Assembly (NCBI GenBank): GCA_947628205.1
Contig: CANQYX010000009.1
Location: 1-36,545 of the forward strand
DNA length: 36,545 bases
DNA from: an uncultured Clostridia bacterium
GTDB taxonomy: Bacteria; Bacillota; Clostridia; Christensenellales; UBA1242
Direction of reading: 5' to 3'
Shown: positions 14,134 through 22,737 of the stretch, in pieces
How positions within the stretch are numbered: the stretch's first letter is position 1
How the letters are laid out: the number at the start of each line of letters is the position of its first letter
Made by a program: the position numbers and the translations under genes
Notes under the pieces: generated by a model
The model's input: only the letters and a program-made list of their open reading frames with translations
Told to the model about the DNA's origin: nothing
Databases searched by the model: none

Positions 14134-15393
14134 ATGAAATATTTTGGAACAGACGGAATAAGGGGCGTGGTTGGGGAAACGCTTACAAAATCCACAATAA
14201 AAAAACTTAGCCGCGCGCTTGTAAAATTTTATAAAACTCACAAATTAAAGCCGGTTTTGCTGGTTGGCAACGATAGCCGAATTTCTAGTGACTATATTTT
14301 AAGTTTAATGCAAACCACTCTTTTGGCGCGCGGGGTTGAAGTGCACAATGTGGGTGTCTGCTCTAGCCCATGTTTGGCATATTTAACGCGCAAATTTGCC
14401 TATCCGCTGGGCATGATGATTAGTGCCTCGCACAATCCGCATGAATATAACGGAATAAAGTTTTTTAATAGCGCGGGCGAAAAAATAAGCGAGCAAACCG
14501 AACTTGAATTAGAGCGATTTATGGACAAAAAATTTGAGTTTAAAACCGACTTCGCCCTTTTTAAAAATAAAGAAAATTTAAAGGCGGACTATATAAATTT
14601 TTTAAGGTCAATTAAAAAGCACAATTTGCCGTGCGTTATTGACTGCGCGTTTGGCGGAGCAAGCGACATTGCAAAACTTGTTTTCCCCACTGCCAAAATT
14701 ATTAATCACCTCTACACGGGCAAAAACATCAATTTAAATGCCGGTTGCACGCATATTGAATTTTTGCGTTCGATTTGCCTGCAAGAGCAAAAAATTGGCT
14801 TTGCTTTTGACGGCGATGCGGATAGATTGCTTGCTGTTGACGAGCATGGCGAAATTTATGATGGCGACAAAATTATGTTTATCTTCTCTCAATTTTTTCA
14901 AAACGAAGGCAACACGCTTGTTGGCACAATTTATTCAAACATGGGGCTTGAAAAAGCATTGACAAAAAGAAAAATAAAATTTGAACGCGCACAAGTTGGC
15001 GACAAAATGGTCTATAAAAAAATGAGTGAAACGAATGCAAGTTTGGGCGGAGAAAATTCTGGACATATAATTTTAAAGCAATTCAGCAACACGGGCGATG
15101 GCGTTTTAAACGCAATAATTTTAATGAACATTTTAGGCACAACAAAAAAATCGTTGAAAGAATTGACTGCCGGATACACCGAATATTTTCAAGCACAAGA
15201 AAATTTAAAAATGAATAAAAATTTTGAGTTGAACGAAAACACAAAAACACTAATAGATAAATTTGAAGATTTGGGTGCGCGCATAATAATCCGCTCGAGT
15301 GGCACCGAGCCGGTATTGCGCCTTATGGTTGAACATAAAGATAAACAAACTGCAACAAAATTTTTAGAATTTTTAAAATCAAGCATTGAATAA
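14134..15393 (+). CDS. glmM: Phosphoglucosamine mutase
   Basis: Interconverts glucosamine-6-phosphate and glucosamine-1-phosphate for peptidoglycan precursors. The 419-residue chain shows all four domains of the alpha-D-phosphohexomutases: the N-terminus MKYFGTDGIRGVVGE, the phosphoserine loop MMISASHNPHEYNGIK (Ser ~92), the metal-binding loop FDGDADR (~222-228), the sugar loop GGENSGH, and the phosphate-binding RSSGTEPVLRLMVE near the end. It is slightly shorter than the typical ~445. No Shine-Dalgarno precedes the ATG and the upstream AT-rich sequence has no convincing -35, so its start mechanism is unclear. It is divergent from lgt and ends before a long AT-rich gap. Confidence 0.95.
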   Translation: MKYFGTDGIRGVVGETLTKSTIKKLSRALVKFYKTHKLKPVLLVGNDSRISSDYILSLMQTTLLARGVEVHNVGVCSSPCLAYLTRKFAYPLGMMISASHNPHEYNGIKFFNSAGEKISEQTELELERFMDKKFEFKTDFALFKNKENLKADYINFLRSIKKHNLPCVIDCAFGGASDIAKLVFPTAKIINHLYTGKNINLNAGCTHIEFLRSICLQEQKIGFAFDGDADRLLAVDEHGEIYDGDKIMFIFSQFFQNEGNTLVGTIYSNMGLEKALTKRKIKFERAQVGDKMVYKKMSETNASLGGENSGHIILKQFSNTGDGVLNAIILMNILGTTKKSLKELTAGYTEYFQAQENLKMNKNFELNENTKTLIDKFEDLGARIIIRSSGTEPVLRLMVEHKDKQTATKFLEFLKSSIE

Positions 15394-15524
15394 AAACTTT
15401 AAACTAAAATTTACTTTGTTATTATTACAATAGTTATAATCATTTTAAAATTATAAAACTTATTTGTCATTATCGCAATAATTAATAAAAAAATTAAAAT
15501 CTATAAAATTTAATAAAAATTTTT

Positions 15525-15563
15525 AAAAAATTGAAAATTTGCGCCTAATTTTTCAATTTTTTT
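15525..15563 (+). terminator. Candidate terminator after glmM
   Basis: AAAAAATTGAAAA pairs with TTTTTCAATTTTTT around an 11-nt loop, with a T run. It lies ~130 nt after the glmM stop. The rest of 15394-15628 is AT-rich with nothing else recognisable. Confidence 0.5.
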
Positions 15564-15628
15564 GCAATTTTTTGTTGTTTTTCTTGAATTTTAAAAAATT
15601 TTTACTATTTTTTTACTTCTTGCAATTG

Positions 15629-15664
15629 TTGCAAAAAATTTTGGTTTGTGCTAAAATTATTTTA
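15629..15664 (+). promoter_or_regulatory. Leaderless-type promoter of ung
   Basis: TTGCAA (15629-15634), 17-nt spacer ending TGC (extended -10), TAAAAT (15652-15657), 6 nt, ATG at 15664. Same geometry as rsmD, lgt, acpS, recX, truA and the YjbR-like gene. Confidence 0.8.
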
Positions 15665-16329
15665 TGGATTATGTGTTAGACAAAAGTTGGAGTGAAAAAC
15701 TCTCCACCCGTTTTGAACAAGATTACAAACGCAAATTGTTTGGCTGGCTAAATGGCGAATATGCAAGCAAGGTTATTTTTCCGCCAAAGCAACAGATATT
15801 TAATGCACTTAATTTGGTGCCGATTGACAAAGTTAAAGTTGTTATTATTGGGCAGGACCCTTACCACACGCGCGGGCAGGCAGACGGGCTTGCGTTTAGT
15901 TGCCACAACGGCACGCCGCAACCTAGCCTTAAAAACATTTTTAAAGAGATTAATGACGATTTACATATTGAAATGAGCGGCAACACCGACCTTACCGCTT
16001 GGGCACAGCAAGGAGTGTTGCTTTTGAACACGAGTTTGACAGTTATTGAACATCTTCCTGCCAGCCACGCAAACGACCTTTGGCACACCTTTACCACCGA
16101 GGTGGTTAAAATTTTAAACGAACTCAACCAACCAATCGTTTTTATGTTATGGGGCAACCACGCCAAAAGTTTTTTGCCAATACTTAACAACCCCAATCAT
16201 CTAATTTTGCAAGCCGCCCACCCCAGCCCTTTTTCGGCATATAATGGCTTTTTCGGTTGCAAGCATTTCAGCAAATGCAACGAATTTTTGGCCAACCACA
16301 ACCTAACCCCTATTGATTGGAGAATTTAA
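15664..16329 (+). CDS. ung: Uracil-DNA glycosylase
   Basis: Family 1 UDG removing uracil from DNA. The 221-residue protein shows the catalytic water-activating loop IIGQDPYHTRGQADGLAFS (Asp ~67), the LLLNTSLTV segment, the uracil-specificity Asn in FMLWGNHAK, and the DNA-intercalation loop AHPSPFSAYNGFFGCKHFS with its catalytic His. Length is typical. It has no Shine-Dalgarno and a -10 box 6 nt upstream, so it is predicted to be leaderless. Its TAA overlaps the ATG of the next gene by one base. Confidence 0.96.
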   Translation: MDYVLDKSWSEKLSTRFEQDYKRKLFGWLNGEYASKVIFPPKQQIFNALNLVPIDKVKVVIIGQDPYHTRGQADGLAFSCHNGTPQPSLKNIFKEINDDLHIEMSGNTDLTAWAQQGVLLLNTSLTVIEHLPASHANDLWHTFTTEVVKILNELNQPIVFMLWGNHAKSFLPILNNPNHLILQAAHPSPFSAYNGFFGCKHFSKCNEFLANHNLTPIDWRI

Positions 16330-17381
16330 TGTTGAATTTAGACGAACTAAAAACTAAATCTATTAGTGAGATTAAGTCATTTTTAAAAGAAAATGGCAGT
16401 GTTTTTGTTGAAAGGCATGGAGATAAATTAAAAATTCAACATTTATATGTTTCCAACGGCGATATTAAATCGCTTGAAATTTCTAGTGGGTTGAAATTCA
16501 AACAAATCAAAAAAGATGTTTGGTTTTTAGAATATACGCGAGATTATGTAGAAAACATTTGTTACTATTTATTTAAAGATTGCGAAAATTTAAAAGGAAC
16601 AGATAGAGATAAAAACATAATTGACGACCCTTACGCTAAAAACAAATTAGATTTTTGTAATGAAAATGGCGAAGTGTATTTTTCTCAAAATTATGTTTTG
16701 CCCGTTCCAAAAATACCTAATTTCAGTTTAAAGGCCGAAACACACAAAGTATATAGCGATATTTTAAAAAAAGAATATGAAATTTTGGTTGCCTACCCTA
16801 AAAATTTTGGCAAGAATAAGTCACAAAAATGCCTTATTGTAACCGATGGTGGAGTTTGGCACTATTCTATGCATTTAGCAGAACAAATTAATGAAATTGA
16901 CAACTTTTTAGTTTGTTTTGTTATGCAGCAAGATAGAAATGTCGAGTTGCCCAACAAAGATTTCGCCAAGTTTGTTGCGTGTGAACTCACAGCATATTTA
17001 ACGGACAAAAAACTTGCTAAAAGCAAACAAAACTTATATTTTTGGGGACAAAGTTTCGGCGGATTAACCGCGCTATATATTGATGAATATTTCAGCGATT
17101 TTATTGGAAATATTATTTGCTCTTCCCCTTCTCTTTGGTTTAAAAACAACAAATTTTTAGATTATTATAAAGAAAATGCGCCAAAAACAAATTTCCATTT
17201 AAGCTATGGCAATGCCGATTTTGGAGCCATTAAAACCAAAACCAAAATTTTGGCAGAATACATTAAACCACTTGAGACAACAATATTTAAGGGCGGACAT
17301 GATTATGTTAGTTGGGATTTAGATTTTTTAAACACAATCCGCACTTTAAAAAAACAAAATTTCAACAATAAAAAACTTTAA
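16329..17381 (+). CDS. Putative esterase of the Fes/esterase D-like alpha/beta-hydrolase family
   Basis: 350 residues if started at the ATG at 16329, which overlaps the ung stop (TAATG) and has GGAG 8 nt upstream inside ung. The first ~130 residues form an N-terminal domain with no motif I recognise. The C-terminal two thirds resemble enterochelin-esterase-like hydrolases: YEILVAYPKNFG, LIVTDGG, the nucleophile elbow FWGQSFGGLTALY (Ser in GQSFG) and the catalytic-His region FKGGHDYVSWDLD. No signal peptide, so it is cytoplasmic. The substrate is unknown; siderophore, acyl or carbohydrate esters are all possible. Translational coupling to ung is visible but a functional link is not obvious. 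Confidence 0.75.
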   Translation: MLNLDELKTKSISEIKSFLKENGSVFVERHGDKLKIQHLYVSNGDIKSLEISSGLKFKQIKKDVWFLEYTRDYVENICYYLFKDCENLKGTDRDKNIIDDPYAKNKLDFCNENGEVYFSQNYVLPVPKIPNFSLKAETHKVYSDILKKEYEILVAYPKNFGKNKSQKCLIVTDGGVWHYSMHLAEQINEIDNFLVCFVMQQDRNVELPNKDFAKFVACELTAYLTDKKLAKSKQNLYFWGQSFGGLTALYIDEYFSDFIGNIICSSPSLWFKNNKFLDYYKENAPKTNFHLSYGNADFGAIKTKTKILAEYIKPLETTIFKGGHDYVSWDLDFLNTIRTLKKQNFNNKKL

Positions 17382-17392
17382 CATTAAAATTA

Positions 17393-17421
17393 TTGACAAA
17401 TATAAAATTATTTGTTATTAT
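17393..17421 (+). promoter_or_regulatory. Promoter of ileS
   Basis: TTGACA (17393-17398), 17-nt spacer, TATTAT (17416-17421). Transcription should start near 17428, leaving a ~210-nt leader before ileS. Confidence 0.75.
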
Positions 17422-17463
17422 ATAGATATGTATAAGGCAATAATTATTCGCAACATTATTATT

Positions 17464-17535
17464 AACATCTAATTTAGATGTTGCGATTTGCTGCGAGAAA
17501 TTCAAGTGTCAGGCAGGTCGCTGGCACTTTTTTTA
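17464..17535 (+). terminator. Hairpins and possible attenuator in the ileS leader
   Basis: A perfect hairpin AACATCT-AATTT-AGATGTT (17464-17482) precedes a terminator-like one: AAGTGTCAG (17504-17512) pairs with CTGGCACTT (17521-17529) and continues into seven T. This lies downstream of the ileS promoter and upstream of the gene, so it could attenuate ileS. No T-box sequence is present. Confidence 0.45.
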
Positions 17536-17582
17536 GAGATTGCCACGGCGGTTTGATGGGCAAACCGCCTCGCAATGACATC
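17536..17582. repeat. Dispersed GTCATTGCGAG-type repeat in the ileS leader
   Basis: AGAGATTGCCACGGCGGTTT ... AAACCGCCTCGCAATGAC, with a central GGCGGTTTG/CAAACCGCC hairpin. It is the same family, in inverted orientation, as 13078-13106. Insertion between promoter and gene would lengthen the ileS leader. Confidence 0.7.
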
Positions 17583-17639
17583 GTCGCAACTCGCCTTTAA
17601 GCAAAAATAAATTAACAACTTCAATTTAAGGAGAAAATT

Positions 17640-20600
17640 ATGCAAAAAGAGCAAGGGAATTTGAATTATGTAAAAATGGAAGAAGGTGTGCTTTCTTTTT
17701 GGCAAAAAAACAACATTTTTGAAAAAATGAAGGCCAAAAACAAAAAAACTGGCAAATATTTTGCTACTCTTGATGGCCCAGTGACCGCAAATTATGATAT
17801 GGGCTTGCATCATGCATATAACCGCACTTTTAAGGATGCGATGTTTAAATTTAACGCGCTTTGCGGATGTGATGAACACTTTCAAAACGGGTTTGACTGC
17901 CACGGTTTGCCGGTTGAGTTGCGTGTTGAGCGCGAGTTGGGCATAAACAGCAAAAAAGAAATTGAGCAATACGGGATAGGCAATTTTGTTGAAAAGTGCA
18001 TGGAAGTGTGCGACAGATATTCAAAATCTATGACGAAATCTTCAATTCGTCTTGGGCAATGGATGAATTGGGATGATAGTTATTTTACTAACAGCGACAA
18101 CAATATTACAGCAATTTGGCACTTTTTGAAAGAGTGCGACAAAAAGCATTATATCTCTAACAGTCCGCGCATTATGCGTTGGTGCACAAGGTGCGGAACA
18201 AGTTTGAGTGAGCACGAAATGAGCGACCAAGATGCATACAAAACAGTTAGTTGTTTGGCAATATTCTTTAAATGCCCAATAAAAGGCACGAACAACGATA
18301 TGTTGGTTTGGACAACCACTCCGTGGACACTTTGTGCCAATGTTGCAATCGCGGTTAACCCAGAATTAGACTATAATATTGTTAAAGTTAAATCATCTAG
18401 CCGCAACTTGATTGTTTGCGCCAGTGCCATGAAAGTGCTTAAAGATGATGTGCTTGAGGTTGTTAAAACGGTCAAAGGCAGCGAACTTGTTGGCTTAACT
18501 TATGAAACATGTTTTCCAGATTTAAGCGAGCAACAATTTGAACATAAAATTGTTGCTTGGAGTGATGTTAGTGCGGATGAAGGCACGGGCGCGGTGCACA
18601 TTGCGCCTGGCTGTGGTGATGCCGACTTTGAGCTTGGCAACAAACTTGGCTTGCCACAAATTTGCCCTATTGACGAAAGCGGATATTATTATAAGAACTT
18701 TGGAGTTTTTGCTGGCAAAAATGCCAACACAGATGAGTTAAGAGATTTTGTTTTTGACCTCATGCAAAAAGCGGGCAAGACATATTATATTCATAAATAT
18801 TCGCACAACTATCCGCATTGCTGGAGATGCAAACAGCCACTTTTGTTCAGGTTGGTTGACCAGTGGGTAATTAAAATGGATGAGTTGCGCCCACAACTGA
18901 TTAGCGCAATTGACAATGTTGAATTTAGCCCAGATTTCATGAAAAAGCGTATGCTAGATTGGCTTAACAATATGGGAGATTGGGCAATTTCCCGCTCGCG
19001 ATATTATGGCTTGCCGCTGCCGTTCTACCCTTGCCAAAAATGCGGACATTTGACCGTTGTAGGAAGTTTGGACGAGTTTAAAAAGCTATCCAGTGCAGAA
19101 GAAGTTGATGCTCTGCCACACTTGCACCGCCCTTATATTGACAAAATTAAAATAACCTGCCCACACTGCGGCAACAAGGTTGAGCGCATCAAAGAGGTTG
19201 GCGATTGTTGGCTAGATGCAGGCATAACCCCGTTCAGCACTAAAAAATATTTCACAGACAAAGAGTTTTTCAACAAAAACTTCCCTATTGAGTGCGTAAT
19301 TGAAGGCAAAGAGCAAGTGCGTTTGTGGTTCTATTCGCTGCTTGTTATGAGCGTGGTTTTAACTGGTAAAGCGCCATATAAGCGCATTGGCACAACACCT
19401 ATGCTGCTTGCTCAAGACGGCAAAAAACTTTCTAAATCTAGCCCTAACAACATTCCGCTGGATACTGCGTTTAGCGAGATTGGTGCGGACATTATTCGTT
19501 ACAATTTTGTGCAAACTCCGCTTATTAACGATGTTAAATTTGGGCGGGACACTTGCGATGAAGTTAAACGCAAATTGCTTGGGCTTTGGAATGCGTACAT
19601 TTTCTTAAACACTTATGCGGTTATAGACAAGCCCGACCTTACAAATTACGAACCAAAAGAAAGCGAATTGACCTTTATGGATAAATGGCTAATTAACCGT
19701 GTTAACGAGTTTACTTCAAACGCGCACACTGCTTACTCGGACATTCAATTTGGCGCAGTGGCTAAAGATTTTGAAAATTTAATTGACGAACTTACAAATT
19801 GGTATATCCGCAACAACCGCAGGCGTTTTTACAAGAGCGAAAATGATTATGACAGTTTGAACGCGTATTTCTGCCTAAACTATGCAATTAAAAACATTTG
19901 CATGGTTATGTTCCCTATCATTCCGTTTATTAGCGAATATTTGTGGCAAAATGCGGTGCGCGAATTGGATAAAAATGCGGCAGAAAGCGTTGCGCTTAAC
20001 GGATATATCATCGGCGAATTTAAAGTTAAGGACGAAAATCTAACCGAATACACCAACATTGTTAGAAACATATTCACTATGGTTAGTAAACTACGCAACG
20101 AAAACCAAATTAAAGTTAAACAGCCGCTTAAAACGCTTTACATCAACGGCAACGCGCACGTTGCAAAGGCGGTTGAGTTGTATCGCGACATAATTGAAAG
20201 CGAACTTAATATTAAAAATGTGGTTATGGAGCATGATAATTCAAAATTCAATGATGAATTTTTGGTGTTAGATTTTAGGCGCGCAGGTGCGGTGCTTAAA
20301 GGCGATGTTCAAAAGGTTAAAAACTATTTATTGCAAGCGAGCGAAGCCGAAATGCAAAAAATGGTGGACGGCTTTAAGGCGGGCAAGGTGGATGTTAACG
20401 AGTTTAACGGGCTAGACAGCGCGCTGTTTACCCTATCCACCAAGCCAAAGCAAGATTATGTGATTTCTAACGACAATGACATAACCGTTGTGCTGGATGT
20501 AACAATCGACCGCGAGTTGATGCTTGAAGGCCTATCGCGTGAACTTATCCGCGCGGCACAACTGCTTAGAAAGCAAGCCAACTTTAATGTTGAAGACCGA

Positions 20601-20774
20601 ATTTATGTTGAATTTAGCACAACAAGCGCAGATTTAAACGAGATTATTGAAAAATATGCAGCAAAAATTAAAGCCGAATTGTTGGCATTAGACATAACAA
20701 AAATTGACAAGCCAGAAATTAGCCAAACGGTTGAAATTGCAGATGAACAAATTACAATAAAAATGAAGAGATAA
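17640..20774 (+). CDS. ileS: Isoleucine--tRNA ligase (GLHHA variant of the HIGH motif)
   Basis: Class I synthetase charging tRNA-Ile. The protein has 1044 residues. The nucleotide-binding motif appears as VTANYDMGLHHAYNRTFKD, the xGxHHA form of HIGH found in a divergent group of bacterial IleRS. The second signature is DGKKLSKSSPNN (KMSKS type). A CP1 editing domain (VWTTTPWTLCANVAIAVNPE, and GTGAVHIAPGCGDADFE with the editing Asp) and a zinc-binding cluster in the middle (CQKCGH, CPHCGNK) are present. The anticodon-binding C-terminal part runs to the end. AAGGAG precedes the ATG. Assignment to Ile over Val or Leu is by overall resemblance and is the main uncertainty. A terminator overlaps the stop. 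Confidence 0.88.
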   Translation: MQKEQGNLNYVKMEEGVLSFWQKNNIFEKMKAKNKKTGKYFATLDGPVTANYDMGLHHAYNRTFKDAMFKFNALCGCDEHFQNGFDCHGLPVELRVERELGINSKKEIEQYGIGNFVEKCMEVCDRYSKSMTKSSIRLGQWMNWDDSYFTNSDNNITAIWHFLKECDKKHYISNSPRIMRWCTRCGTSLSEHEMSDQDAYKTVSCLAIFFKCPIKGTNNDMLVWTTTPWTLCANVAIAVNPELDYNIVKVKSSSRNLIVCASAMKVLKDDVLEVVKTVKGSELVGLTYETCFPDLSEQQFEHKIVAWSDVSADEGTGAVHIAPGCGDADFELGNKLGLPQICPIDESGYYYKNFGVFAGKNANTDELRDFVFDLMQKAGKTYYIHKYSHNYPHCWRCKQPLLFRLVDQWVIKMDELRPQLISAIDNVEFSPDFMKKRMLDWLNNMGDWAISRSRYYGLPLPFYPCQKCGHLTVVGSLDEFKKLSSAEEVDALPHLHRPYIDKIKITCPHCGNKVERIKEVGDCWLDAGITPFSTKKYFTDKEFFNKNFPIECVIEGKEQVRLWFYSLLVMSVVLTGKAPYKRIGTTPMLLAQDGKKLSKSSPNNIPLDTAFSEIGADIIRYNFVQTPLINDVKFGRDTCDEVKRKLLGLWNAYIFLNTYAVIDKPDLTNYEPKESELTFMDKWLINRVNEFTSNAHTAYSDIQFGAVAKDFENLIDELTNWYIRNNRRRFYKSENDYDSLNAYFCLNYAIKNICMVMFPIIPFISEYLWQNAVRELDKNAAESVALNGYIIGEFKVKDENLTEYTNIVRNIFTMVSKLRNENQIKVKQPLKTLYINGNAHVAKAVELYRDIIESELNIKNVVMEHDNSKFNDEFLVLDFRRAGAVLKGDVQKVKNYLLQASEAEMQKMVDGFKAGKVDVNEFNGLDSALFTLSTKPKQDYVISNDNDITVVLDVTIDRELMLEGLSRELIRAAQLLRKQANFNVEDRIYVEFSTTSADLNEIIEKYAAKIKAELLALDITKIDKPEISQTVEIADEQITIKMKR

Positions 20775-20797
20775 AAGCATTTGCTTTTATCTCTTTT
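20768..20797 (+). terminator. Terminator of ileS
   Basis: GAGATAAAAGC-ATTT-GCTTTTATCTC followed by TTTT. The 5' arm contains the last codons and the TAA of ileS. Confidence 0.85.
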
Positions 20798-20859
20798 GAT
20801 TTTAACTTTATGAGGCCAAAAAAATTTTATTTAAATTTTTGTAACATAAAATAAATTTA

Positions 20860-20887
20860 AAAAAATGCCAAAATATTGGCATTTTTT
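20860..20887 (-). terminator. Terminator of the acpS operon
   Basis: AAAAAATGCCAA-AATA-TTGGCATTTTTT is near-symmetric. It lies just downstream of the minus-strand gene ending at 20890 and can work in either direction. Confidence 0.8.
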
Positions 20888-20889
20888 GT

Positions 20890-21534
20890 TTAATTAAGCC
20901 CAAAATTGAGTGCGTGCTTTGCCCCATCTGAATTTAAGGTTTGAGCATCTTGCCACGCCAAATTATTTGCAATTAATTGCTGAAGCAAGCTTATTTCTTT
21001 GCCATTTTGCTCCCGCTTCCTTCTTAAAAAGTTTTTAGAAACTTCTTTCATTTTCCTGCCCAAACTTTTTGGGAAAGCCCTATTCATCTGTTCTAACATT
21101 TTAATGTCTGATTTCGTGGTTAATTTATATTTATATTGATTTCTGCCTGCAGTTTCCGAATCAATTCTATTTGCGAAAAATTGTTTAGCATAACTTAGCA
21201 AACGATCGTATGTTTCTGTTGTAAAGAAATCGTCCTGCAAATTATTAAAAGTAAAACGGTTGCCATCGTAATTAAGGTGAGCTTTCCAAAAATCGTTAAC
21301 CATTTTCATAACCGTGTCTGTTTTTTCTTGCTCGCTTAAAGGCGAAAATTTGCCATCTTCCCCCAAAACAGCAAATGAGTTTACATCTGGCAAAATGCGT
21401 TCAATTCTGTTTAAACGCGTATCCAACTTGGCACTCTGCCCAAAATATGCCAGATTTACAACTGTGCCAACTTCTTCAGTTTTGGCGATTGTAACCAACT
21501 CTTTAATTTGTTCATTAGTAAGATTGTTTTTCAT
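20890..21534 (-). CDS. Hypothetical protein, 214 aa, downstream of acpS
   Basis: Not recognised. Soluble, largely helical by composition. It starts with KNNLTNEQIKELVTIAKTEE and has a middle region rich in Asp/Phe/Asn (FTFNNLQDDFFTTETYDRL) and a strongly basic helix near 165-185 (FPKSLGRKMKEVSKNFLRRK). There are no cysteine motifs or transmembrane segments. AAGGAGAGAG precedes the ATG. It lies 15 nt after acpS and shares its terminator, so it depends on the acpS promoter. The basic helix could bind nucleic acid or acidic partners, which is speculation. Confidence 0.65.
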   Translation of the reverse strand: MKNNLTNEQIKELVTIAKTEEVGTVVNLAYFGQSAKLDTRLNRIERILPDVNSFAVLGEDGKFSPLSEQEKTDTVMKMVNDFWKAHLNYDGNRFTFNNLQDDFFTTETYDRLLSYAKQFFANRIDSETAGRNQYKYKLTTKSDIKMLEQMNRAFPKSLGRKMKEVSKNFLRRKREQNGKEISLLQQLIANNLAWQDAQTLNSDGAKHALNFGLN

Positions 21535-21549
21535 ATCTCTCTCCTTAAA

Positions 21550-21894
21550 TCAATTTACAATAACAATTGCGGTTGCGCTATCTTTAGAATGGGAAATGCT
21601 AATTTCCGCACTTGTTAAATTTTGTTCTTTTAAAATATTTATTAAATACTCATTCAAATTCAAATATGGCTTACCCGAACCTGAATGCAAAACTTCAATT
21701 TGATTAAATTTTAATTTTTTATTATCCAACGCTTTAACAAGCGCTTCTTTAACACAATAAAACCCACAAAAATGGCTTAATTTATTTTTAAATTTGTTAG
21801 CATATTCAATTTCCGCTTTAGAGAACACGCGCGCAAATTCTTTATCCGTCCAACCAGCAAAACGCGACACATTTTCTAAATCAATGCCTAACAT
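21550..21894 (-). CDS. acpS: Holo-[acyl-carrier-protein] synthase
   Basis: AcpS attaches 4'-phosphopantetheine from CoA to acyl carrier protein. The 114-residue protein has the typical AcpS length and motifs: MLGIDLENVSRF with the magnesium-binding Asp at residue 5, then FCGFYCVKEALVKALD with the second metal ligand Glu in the KEA motif, and the C-terminal AEISISHSKDSATAIVI. There is no Shine-Dalgarno; a -10 box ends 6 nt before the ATG, so the message is predicted to be leaderless. First gene of a two-gene operon. Confidence 0.93.
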   Translation of the reverse strand: MLGIDLENVSRFAGWTDKEFARVFSKAEIEYANKFKNKLSHFCGFYCVKEALVKALDNKKLKFNQIEVLHSGSGKPYLNLNEYLINILKEQNLTSAEISISHSKDSATAIVIVN

Positions 21895-21929
21895 ATAGGC
21901 ATTTTAACACAAAAAAACAAAAATGTAAA
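21894..21929 (-). promoter_or_regulatory. Leaderless-type promoter of acpS
   Basis: TTTACA (21924-21929), 17-nt spacer, TAAAAT (21901-21906), 6 nt, ATG at 21894. Confidence 0.75.
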
Positions 21930-22007
21930 ATAAATTTCTACATTTTTGCAAAATTTTGTTGAAAACTCAAAAATTTTTGTGTTGAGCAGATGATATATCA
22001 ATAAATT

Positions 22008-22610
22008 TTATTCAAAATCTAACTTTATATCGTTAAAAACGCGTTTGATTGTTTCAAAGTTATATCCTTTTGACGCCAAATTACGAGTTAACTTTTCAAT
22101 TGTTTGTTTATTTATTTCTTTGTTTTTTAAAAATTTTTGGGCGTGAATTTTACAAGATGGATAATCGTCAACATCCAATAAAAATTCGGATAAAACATCT
22201 TGTTTTACGCCAAACGAGATAAGCTTTTGCTTTAATTTGTTTGTGCTAAAATTTTTGTTGCTGGCAATATAACTTTTTGCAAAATATGCATCGTTAATTA
22301 AGCCATATTCTTTTAGTTTGTTTAACACCGCCTCAACCGTTGATTTATGATAGCCTTGCTTATATAAATAATCCTTAATCTGTTGTTCAGTTTTAAGTTT
22401 GTTTGCCAAATATTTTGTGGCTTTTTCTGTGGCAATTAACGCGCTGCTTTCTGCCACTGCCAAATTGAAAACGTCGTCCGCCACCTCGCCTTTTTTTATA
22501 GCATGTTTTACAATTGGCTCGCTATGCAGTTCAAACTCTCCACAATCGGTTAACACAACGAAAACATTTGGGTTGTTTTTATTTTTTAATTTTAAAGCTT
22601 TAATTTCCAT
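22008..22610 (-). CDS. recX: Regulatory protein RecX
   Basis: RecX modulates RecA filament activity. The 200-residue protein has the tandem three-helix RecX repeats: AxxxLxxxxKTEQQIKDYLYKQGY, VEAVLNKLKEYGLINDAYFAKSYI and NKLKQKLISFGVKQDVLSEFL. An extra N-terminal region (~1-65) resembles that of B. subtilis RecX. No Shine-Dalgarno is seen; TATAAT ends 6 nt before the ATG, predicting a leaderless message. Monocistronic, divergent from eno. Confidence 0.88.
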   Translation of the reverse strand: MEIKALKLKNKNNPNVFVVLTDCGEFELHSEPIVKHAIKKGEVADDVFNLAVAESSALIATEKATKYLANKLKTEQQIKDYLYKQGYHKSTVEAVLNKLKEYGLINDAYFAKSYIASNKNFSTNKLKQKLISFGVKQDVLSEFLLDVDDYPSCKIHAQKFLKNKEINKQTIEKLTRNLASKGYNFETIKRVFNDIKLDFE

Positions 22611-22644
22611 ATCAATATTATATAAAATTAATTTTAAATTTCAA
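22610..22644 (-). promoter_or_regulatory. Leaderless-type promoter of recX
   Basis: TTGAAA (22639-22644), 16-nt spacer, TATAAT (22617-22622), 6 nt, ATG at 22610. Confidence 0.75.
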
Positions 22645-22737
22645 AATTAATTTTTGCAACATTCATTTTTTAAATTGGTGGATAAAATCATTTCCTTTTA
22701 AAAATATAATTTGTTACAATAAAGGCAGGAGAAAATT

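Noticed and set aside
17464..17582. T-box riboswitch in the ileS leader
   Set aside because: No TGGNACCGCG or antiterminator sequence is present; the structures are a simple hairpin and a dispersed repeat.
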